Shown one piece after another: positions 56,060 through 64,000 of a stretch of DNA of 64,000 nucleotides. The position numbers were made by a program, and so were the translations under genes. How positions within the stretch are numbered: the stretch's first letter is position 1; the number at the start of each line of letters is the position of its first letter. The notes beneath the pieces are model-generated. The model did not search any database and had not been told where the DNA came from. It was given only the letters and a program-made list of their open reading frames with translations. This DNA comes from Lentinula raphanica (lineage: Eukaryota > Basidiomycota > Agaricomycetes > Agaricales > Omphalotaceae), in the NCBI GenBank assembly GCA_027919835.1, contig JANVFP010000006.1:1364001-1428000 (forward strand). Reading direction: 5' to 3'.

Positions 56060-56313
56060 ATAGTAGATAGCATGATCTCTAGTCGATAGGATAGATTGTC
56101 GCCGAAATAGAATGAGCCTCTGTGGGCTATGTACAAATGTTTTTGTGGGACTTGTTGTTCTATTTCTGTTTTCCTTCGTTCCCAATTACATGTCCGATGT
56201 GTGTTGGTGTTCTTTTGAATCGTTCGCTCTCGCCACGCCTAGACCAGATTCATCCAGAAATTAGGAATGCAGAATGTTCGTCGCATTCGAGAAGTGAAGT
56301 CTATGTGGATATT

Positions 56314-56843
56314 CTATTTTCTGGAAACATAGACGGTGTCCCACATCGCTCTTTCCTTGTCCTCTTTCTCAACTTCTTGTACGTGAGGTGTCAAGAACCG
56401 AACGTCCTGTAGAAAGTTCGACAGATAGTCTTCGGAAGAGTGCGAGCTACTCACTTCTTCAGGCTTTGTCCATTGTTCTTTGGGAAGGACATTATGGAGT
56501 ACGCTAGCATGTGAAGCACGCTTCATACGGAAAGCGCGGTCATATTGTTCACGAGGAGTTAAACGGTTTAACGCCTGCAGAGAAATAAGTCAGCGTTTGA
56601 GTTCCATGTGTGCTAGAGAGCAGACGCGCCCTTTGTACGTCCTCGTATTCCTCGATTACTAGAATGTGAATCAATGAACTGCGTTCGCTGAGAATAGAGT
56701 GCCAACGTACTGAGGTCATCGTACTTCAGTCCGTACTTTCTGTAGCCCGCGAGGTTAGCATACCAGTGAGCGACAGGAGTTATCCATGAGGTGAGAGTTT
56801 TGGAAGCAAGAACTTTGGGAGCGAGAGTAGAACCGAGAGGCAT
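56314..56843 (-). CDS. QCR7: Cytochrome bc1 complex subunit 7 (QCR7)
   Basis: Exons read MPLGSTLAPKVLASKTLTSW, then LAGYRKYGLKYDDL, IEEYEDVQRALNRLTPREQY, DRAFRMKRASHASVLHNVLP, KEQWTKPEE and DVRFLTPHVQEVEKE. These match the 14 kDa ubiquinol-cytochrome c reductase subunit on the matrix side of complex III, about 120 residues. The join QR|AL needs a donor reading AGG|GCGCGT, so this intron looks like GC-AG. The gene is divergent from nucleoside diphosphate kinase (166 bp between starts) and convergent with transketolase. Confidence 0.9.
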
Positions 56844-57009
56844 TATGAAGTATGTTGACTGTAATTACTTGAAAGCGAAGATTCGGAAAACAACGGCACG
56901 CAATGAAACCCTAACCCCAGAAATCAGATCTTGATAAAAAAACTTTGTGTCCGGTCGTTACATCTTTCATATCTCCCTCTTAGATCGTCTCTTCATCCTC
57001 TTCATCGCC

Positions 57010-57693
57010 ATGTCCACTAAAGAGCAGACTTATATCATGGTCAAGGTAACCTTGACACGCGTCAATGTGCTTAAATCGTGCTCAATCTATCCTGTCTAGC
57101 CTGACGGTGTCCAACGCGGACTCGTTGGTGAGATCATCGCCCGTTTCGAGAAACGTGGCTTCAAGCTCGTTGCCATGAAGCTCGTGCATGCTACCACCGA
57201 ACACCTGGAGAAACGTGCTGTATCCTTTTGACGACGATCATCTTCCTTCCACTCATGTTTTGCCAACAGACTACGCCGATCTCAAGGGAAAGCCCTTCTT
57301 CCCTGGTCTTATTAAATACATGGCCTCTGGCCCCGTTGTCGCTATGGTCTGGGAAGGACTCGATGCTGTGAAGACTGGACGTGTCATGCTCGGTGCCACC
57401 AACCCTCTTGCGTCTGCACCTGGTGGGTTCCTTCGTTATCAAATGAATCAATGTTCAAATCTGTTAACACACATTTCTAGGTACCATCCGTGGCGATTAT
57501 GCTCTCGCTGTCGGTCGCAACATCTGCCATGGATCTGATGCTGTTGAGAGTGCTCAGAAGGAGATTGCTCTGTCAGTAAATCTCTTGTTGATGCATCATT
57601 TTTGCACTAACATATCTTGTTTTGGTACTCAGCTGGTTCCCAGAAGGCCTTGTGCAATACAACAACACCATGGAAGGATGGGTTTTTGAGTGA
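57010..57693 (+). CDS. YNK1: Nucleoside diphosphate kinase
   Basis: Five exons (57010-57045, 57100-57214, 57270-57422, 57481-57571, 57633-57693) give 151 residues, the standard length. [20 protein letters not shown] is the start of the fold. [38 protein letters not shown] and [18 protein letters not shown] carry the catalytic His in the NxxHGSD motif. WFPEGLVQY is close to the C-terminus. The enzyme makes nucleoside triphosphates from diphosphates through a phospho-His intermediate. Convergent with the TACO1-like gene, 122 bp between stops. Confidence 0.95.
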
Positions 57694-57815
57694 TCGCATG
57701 TGGCATTCGGGCGATATGTAGAAGAAAAAATTCCTGTAAAACAGATACGATACACCTAGCTATCGATATGAAACTAAATGGGTTGCCATGCCCTCTGGTC
57801 CCGCTATGTATATGG

Positions 57816-59111
57816 TCAAGAGATGTCAAGATTGGCGGTAGTGGTAACTTGGACAACATCATCATGCGCCTGTAGGGCGCGTATGAGGTCCTCGAAAATC
57901 TCAACGTCCTCGTCCGAGAGAGTAGTCTTGTCTACAGGATAATAGACAAGCTCCTTTTCAAGTACGTGTACTCCGGAATGTTTGCTTAGCTCATTAGCAA
58001 GGCCGGTAAGTGTAGAGGTTTCACAGTAGAACTAGAATGGAACCATCAGATGATATACGGAGAGAACAGTATCAAATACATACCTTCATTTGAAGAGGAA
58101 ATTCACTCTCTGGCACCTGAGGGAGCATCTCGAAATCATCAGCCCCCTCGGACAGAGCCAGCTCAGTCACATTATCCAGAAGAATTTCAGAATCGGGCTG
58201 GTTCTGCACTCCAACGACAATTACTCCACCCCTGTTAAACATATAATTGACAGATGCCATTCGAGCACTATGTTAGGCGGTTCAGCAGCCGTCGAGGGAC
58301 AGTATTGACCTCAACTCACTTTCTGGAGTTCAATATTTCCCGGATTGTTTGTACGGTACGATTGGTGTTATCCGTTGCGCATTCTCTGTTGGGATTGAGA
58401 TTGAGTACAGGTACATGAAACTGGAGAGAGAGTAACTCACATGATGATGCCTACAGAGTTGCACGCGATGGCCTCGTAAATTGTAGTTTCTCCAGAGCTT
58501 TTGACCTTGGCTGCCTATGACACCAGTGAGTTCGAGCGTTTGGCTGGCAGGTCCGTTATTTACTTTGGCTAAGGCTTTTGTAATGTTATCCTTCGGAATA
58601 TCCTGGGCCTTCAGCCGCTTTATCACAGCTGCGAGGGCCGCGTTCTTTTCAGGATCAACGCCTCCACCTGTGTTACGGAGATCGTGAAATTACTTCCTTG
58701 GGGCCGTAGTAGCGGTACATACATACTACGTGCCGCGACTAGGATATCCTAGTTGTTCCGGTCAATCGAAATCAGACACGGCCTTTGGTATACTCACTTG
58801 TGTGGCTCTTTGAAAAGCAGCAGATTTTGAAGCATCATTGGCACCTTTCTTCATGATGTCAGAAGTTCATACCAGAGACTTGGGTAAAGCAAGCGTAGAA
58901 GGATACCTTGTCTTTTATTTTACTCCACTGGACAGAGATAAATCAAGAGCACACAGCGATAGTGATGTACACGGCAGACCTTGTTATGGCCCGCCCATTG
59001 TACTGAAGAGGTCGACAATTGTCGTCGAGCAATAATAGAATTTGGTGGAAGAACAGCGGAAAGCCTCAAAAACATAAATTTTCCCAGGCTCAGCTCTTTC
59101 TTCAATACCAT
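57816..59111 (-). CDS. TACO1/YebC-family mitochondrial translation factor
   Basis: The N-terminus (MVLKKELSLGKFMFLRLSAV, then ARRQLSTSSVQWAGHNK) looks like a mitochondrial presequence followed by the AGHNKWSKIKDKKGANDASK signature of YebC proteins. Further exons give VIKRLKAQDIPKDNITKALA, RMASVNYMFNRGGVIVVG, LALSEGADDFEM and a stop after ANLDIS. Human TACO1 activates translation of COX1, and bacterial relatives help ribosomes at poly-proline. The ATG at 59111 is only 18 bp from the oppositely directed ATG of the RRM gene. About 270 residues; some exon borders are approximate. Confidence 0.88.
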
Positions 59112-59129
59112 CACAGTCGACGTCTAGCC

Positions 59130-60947
59130 ATGGATTTTGACCAAGACCTCTATGGCGGTGAGTCGTTTGGATATCTCAAGATGCTTGCTTTCTGTACTCA
59201 TACTTACCTCTAAGATCTATACGAAACCGACACCACTGGCATCGCGCCTGATGAAAATTCACCTCAGGAGTCGCCCACCCAACTTTCGAAGCCTGAATCT
59301 CTTCTGCCTTCAGAAAATATTGAAGAACCTGCTACCGCTTCTGCGTCCTCAGACAACTCAACGGCTGCTCCGCTTACCGCACCAGTCTCTTTGTCATCTG
59401 CCTCCTCTGTTCTCCCTCACGCCACTCAACAAATTCCAACTTATGAGGAGCCTACAAACTATCAGGATACATCATCTGGAATGCAAGGAAGCCACATGCA
59501 GAGATATCCTGCTCCTGAGCAGCGTAGTGTACGTCCTTCCGAGATGAAAGATGAAGGGTGAGTAGCCTTGTTATCCTTTTTGATACACTAAACCGCTCGT
59601 GTCGGAGACCCTGGAGGATTTCTTGTGCAAGTATTTAAACATTGACTGTGTAGTCCACTCGCAGAGACACTGCTCGTCTAATGTGTACAGTAACACTCGC
59701 GACTATGCTAAACTCAGCACAGTAGAGTTCTGTCTATCATCTCTCCTGTGGCATGCTCTGTCTGTCCTAGCCTACCCCGTACTAATAACAGTCTTCCTTC
59801 ATCCTTTCATATACCTGCCCGCTATCGCCCATCATTCAACTGTCTCGCATCGAATTGGGAAAACCTTTTGTAGAAAAATGTTCATCGGAGGCCTCAATTG
59901 GGATACAACAGACGGTAGATACACGGTAATCTCGCACGAGTTCGTAGTACTAAACTTATGCTGCTTCTGTAGAGGGTCTTCGAACATATTTCTCTCAGTT
60001 TGGCGCGGTTGATGCATGTACTATAATGCGTGATCCTACAGGTCGTTCGCGGTGCTTTGCATTTTTGACTTTCGAGGATCCCGCGAGTGTTAACGCAGTG
60101 GTGGTGAAGGAGCATATTCTGGACGGAAAGATAGTAAGCAGCAGGAAGTATCATCCCTTCCAAAGAACTCCTCATCAACGGGTGTTTTGTAGATCGACCC
60201 AAAGCGTGCTTTACCTCGACAAGAACATCAACGGTTGACGAAGCTCTTCGTCGGTGGGCTTGCAGCCTCAGTCACCTCTGAGTCGATGGGAGAGTTCTTT
60301 TCGCAATTCGGTAGAGTGATCGATTCAACGGTCATGCTGGACCGGGAAACTGGACGAAGCAAGGGTTTTGGATTCGTTTCCCTTGAGGACGCGGACATGC
60401 AGCCGTTTCTTGGATTTGGAAATCTAGAGATTGACGGCAAACTTGTTCGTTTTGTTCAGATGTGTGTGCTTCGTATCAGCTTGTGGACTGACTCGAACCT
60501 CAGGTCGACGTAAAACTTGCACAACCTCGGTATCAACGTGGTGGTATGTTCCAGGAGGATGAACAAAATAACGGAGGTGGCTACCACGGAGGGAATGGCA
60601 GAGGCCCTTCAAATCAATATACTGCACCAACTGCGGGCGGCAGTGGATACGGTAACGTTTTCAACAACAGAGGCAGCGGTAACGGTTCAGCGCCGTTCGA
60701 CCCTCAAGCATTAGCGGCTCTATATACACGTATGTTCCAAATGGCAAACGGGGGAGCAATGAACATGAACGCAGGGATGCGAGGAGGGGTAAATGCCAGG
60801 ATGAATCCGATGATGATGAACATGGGTGCTATGAATGCAGGTAGAGGACCCCCTAGAGGACCGAATGGTGGTGGGCCGGCAGGTATGGGTGTTGGCCCAA
60901 GTCGTCAGCATCGGGGTCAGCATAATTATCATCCTTATGGACGTTGA
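59130..60947 (+). CDS. Two-RRM hnRNP-like RNA-binding protein (Hrp1-like)
   Basis: Residues 1-120 are Ser/Thr/Pro-rich (MDFDQDLYGDLYETDTTG onward). RRM1 holds MFIGGLNWDTTDEGLRTYF and CFAFLTFEDPASVNA. RRM2 holds KLFVGGLAASVTSESMGEFF and KGFGFVSLEDADM. A Gly/Asn/Met-rich tail ends HNYHPYGR. The layout matches Hrp1/Nab4 and DAZAP/Musashi-type proteins that act in mRNA 3' end processing and export. Introns are about 50 bp except one of 315 bp (59559-59873) just before RRM1. The gene is convergent with the sulfate permease, 116 bp between stops. Confidence 0.85.
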
Positions 60948-61063
60948 TCTTGTTACATTTATGATTTACGTCGTGAACTTGCGAAATTTACTCGGTCACT
61001 ATTTTACATACATAACATCCAGTATAGTACCGCTAATCATAGATCTGAACGTTTTAAGCAATA

Positions 61064-63890
61064 TCATGACCTGTTTTCTAGTCCACTCTCCGCTGCCCGA
61101 ACAGCACTTGCCAAGTCCAGATGGAAGAATGGAGTATCCTGAGGAAGAAGTGGAGCATACCCAGTGCCTTCAATCTCGAATGAACGGATTGACTCCTTCC
61201 CTTGAGCACTAGAAGACATATTTCTTTCGATGTCGTCAACTTGCTCGCGAATGATGTTTTGGCGAAGATCACTGAGTTCTCTGTCGCTCAGACCATCACG
61301 GTAGGGGACGACCGCAGCAATCTCTCGCGGTACTCTCGACGAAAGTGTGCCCACTCCGAAGCCCCCTGCAACGAGTGCGCGTCTGATCCATGGTGATAAT
61401 ATAGAAGCAAAATGGAACTGTAAAGAAAAGATGAGTTGGATGTTGTGATTCGAGAAGATCCTTGATCTAACCTCGACTGGATGATCTGCCCATCTCTCAA
61501 TCTGATCACGAGTATCAATCAATGCTTGTGTTGCCGTTGTGTCTATATGAGACCTGATAAAACGTAGAATTAATGGCACAACTTGAAAAACTTTACTTGA
61601 GAGTAGACTTACACTGTGGAAAAGTCCAGTACCACTGCGTGTATATCGGGTAGACTGGCATTTCGTTCTTGTTCGTACGCAGCATCAGACTGACGAGGAC
61701 CAGGATCGTTCCATGGTCTATCACTGAGCTTAACGGTGCTCATGTCTTTGCCCCTCCTCATATTTGCCTTCACGTAATCCACGAGGGCAGAGTTAACGAT
61801 CGATGAGTTGGGATACAGATAACTTTCTTCGAAACGATAAACAATGACGCCTGGTGCGGGCGGTGTCACCTTGATGTCGGGATTTGTGACGCCGTCTCTG
61901 GCAAGAGGAACATAGACATCACGCTGGTCTTTGCTCCCTGGAGTATCTGACCGAAGTGTGATTTTTCCCAGGAAATATCCACGAGGATGGGCGACGCGGA
62001 TAAGGAGAAGGGCAAGGGAAACACAGACCGAGACGTAGACACCGATTTCAATGGTAGAAAATATCGTGACCAAGACTGCAGCAGCCCAAATCAGGAACTC
62101 CAGTGGTGAGACTCGCCAGTAGGAATAAACCTGGATAAAAGAGGTTCTTAGTCAATTATTTGTAACTCCCAGGCAATCATGGGTACTAGCCTGACGGGGT
62201 GAAGCAACTAGATCTGCGACTGCATGTATAATTACGGCGGAAAGCCCGGCGTTGGGAATCCAAAAGAATGCAGGTGTAAGCCCATATAGCGCAACAATCA
62301 CGACGATTGCAGACAGAATTCCCGCAGCAGGAGTCCGCACACCAGACTTGGATTTGAGTGCAGAACGAGAGAACGAGCCGGTAGCAGGGTATGCTCCGAA
62401 ACAAGAACCAACGGTGTTGGTAACACCAATAGCGATAAGCTCCTGATTCGGATTGATTTTGTAGTTGTTGACTCGTCCGAACGCTGGGAAATCGTTGGTA
62501 AAGCTTCAGTACAGGATTAAATTTGTACGACTCACATTTGGAGATGGCGATATGTTCCAGCAGGAGGATAATGGTCGCGACAGGAAGTTCCCCGGCAAGA
62601 GCGCTCACCAACTCTGGGTCTATGGTGGGCCGACCAACATGTTGAAGACCAGCGGGAACCGTTCCCAGAATTTTAATAGGAAATTTGCCTTTTGTGCCAC
62701 CTCTGTGCCTCGTGTATAACCAGGAAGCAATCGTTAGAACAACGATAACAAATGCATTCCTAAACACAGAGATGAAGAAAAAGACTCTGGCTTTATGTCA
62801 AATCAGTATTGAGCATTTTAGGAGCAGCACGGGAATTTACCTCGACGAGGGAATCGTTTAGAACACAAATCACATAGTATTCGTATTCCATATAACGCAA
62901 AAAGCCCTGACAAACCAAAAGCCGCATCCCGCGTGGTGATGGGAAGTCCCTTCAACGTATCTATGATGACCAAGTACGTAGCAGCACGAGTGCTGAGAAT
63001 CTTTCAATACCCCATTTTTCATGGAGCTGGGAGACTTGTACTCACTTGAAACCAGTTATACCCATCAATCCCGGTACTTGACCAGCAGCAATATTGATAG
63101 CAGAACCGGTCATGAAACCACTGACAGCGGGTGCGGGTATGAATTCAACGAGCCACCCAAGTCGCAAGAGACCAATCCCCAAAACAATGAAGCCACAAAT
63201 GAACGCCACAGTCGTGGCGATCTCGGGGCCATCCCACTTGCCTGGATGGGCATCATCTACGTGTGTTATAATTTGGGAGACCGTGAGTGACATCACAGCG
63301 ACTGGACCAATAGAGACATCTTTAGATGTAGCAAAAAACTATAGAGAGGATAGGTAATATCAATGGCTGAGACTCCGATGACCGTGAAAGTTGGTAATAT
63401 ACGCACGCAGTAGATGAGAACGCCGACGAAGGAAGAGTATAGTCCGTACTGCACAGGGAGCGTTGCGATCTACGGAGACATATCAGCTGCGGTTCGATTT
63501 GCACTTCGGAGAGGCGAGAAAACACCGACCTGGGCGTAAGACATGCCTTGCGGTACGAGGACAATACCGACAGTAAGTCCAGCGATCACATCGCCTGTAA
63601 GCCAGCCCAAATCTTGAGGGAGATCAGCGTTGGTCAGTATCTGCTGATGACCAGGAACGACTGACTATATCTCGAAATCCACCCGGCAATGGGAAAAAGA
63701 CCGACAACATAGTTTATCGCCTGTACAAGATACTTCAGCTTTCGGGCGATACAAAGGTTAGACAAGGATTAACATGCTGAAGAGGATCTCTCGTGAATTG
63801 AGAGAACCAATCCTTGACGGTTACGACCGGAACCACGCGTTCAGGATAACCGATGATATTCTTGCCCAGCTCTTTTGCTGAAGGAGCCAT
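61064..63890 (-). CDS. SulP-family sulfate permease (SLC26-like)
   Basis: Starts MAPSAKELGKNIIGYPERVV and proceeds through many short exons. GWLTGDVIAGLTVGIVLVPQ plus GMSYAQ, LPVQYGLYSSFVGVL, FATSKDVSIGPVAVMSLTV and VEFIPAPAVSGFMTGSAINI are hallmark SulP membrane segments. The C-terminal STAS domain has VVLDFSTVSHIDTTATQALI. The tail past STAS has VVPYRDGLSDREL and ends GLENRS. It takes up sulfate with protons at the plasma membrane, and the product feeds sulfur assimilation. About 750 residues; some exon joins in 61600-62900 are approximate. Confidence 0.9.
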
Positions 63891-64000
63891 AGAGACAGTA
63901 GAGGCCTACTATTCAGTTTCGAAGCTTCTATGGTCGGGGTAAAAGAGGGAAATTGTGCCAGTGGTGACGTTCAATGAAGGGAAACTGGATATCCTTATGT

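Noticed and set aside
1..64000. tRNA, rRNA or snRNA genes
   Set aside because: I looked for cloverleaf boxes and rRNA-like blocks by eye and saw none. A covariance-model scan would be needed to exclude them.

Overview
The window looks like nuclear DNA of an agaricomycete-type basidiomycete. The supporting signs are very small introns (about 45-60 bp, GT-AG, many per gene), TE families typical of mushroom genomes (Plavaka-type transposase with a Ulp1 peptidase, a DDE integrase-like gene, a DUF6532-like gene), and compact housekeeping genes on alternating strands. All gene models are my own splicing by eye; where I state exon phases or codon totals, they were checked by counting. No gene has transcript support here.

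Left part, about 1-36.5 kb, is accessory and repeat-rich. It starts with the 3' end of an eIF4G-like gene and a broken second copy (to 2.3 kb). Next come an intact Ulp1/C48 peptidase gene (2.6-4.1 kb) and a Plavaka transposase gene with one frameshift (4.3-7.7 kb), then decayed sequence (to 10 kb) and a DUF6532-like gene (10.4-13 kb). Several minisatellites follow (10.0, 14.5-15.1, 15.2-15.6 kb). At 16.6-19.4 kb lies a 2.7 kb foldback element whose two 1.2 kb arms are nearly identical, inserted at TA and flanked by a pair of hairpin-bearing direct repeats. At 20.7-26.4 kb three adjacent genes all splice to complete open frames: a zinc-finger protein with a caspase/CHAT-like His/Cys core, a convergent gene of unknown family, and an HTH plus DDE integrase-like protein. 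This trio is the best candidate here for an undescribed system.

From 27 to 35.5 kb the DNA is made of degenerate repeats, with two small secreted-protein genes. They share gene architecture and a conserved 5' leader with a third gene at 45.9 kb. A decayed aminoglycoside-phosphotransferase-like gene (35.9-36.6 kb) marks the edge of the accessory region.

Right part, about 36.7-64 kb, is mostly core genome: site-2 protease, a C2H2 protein, MTR4 RNA helicase, secreted protein 3, PET100-like and CMC2-like cytochrome oxidase assembly factors, L-serine dehydratase, GH31 alpha-xylosidase, transketolase, QCR7, nucleoside diphosphate kinase, a TACO1/YebC-type factor, a two-RRM hnRNP-like protein and a SulP sulfate permease. 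These genes are packed in convergent pairs with about 50-250 bp between stop codons and divergent pairs with as little as 18 bp between start codons. They cover respiratory-chain assembly, pentose phosphate and amino-acid metabolism, RNA surveillance and sulfate uptake, with no sign of a biosynthetic cluster.
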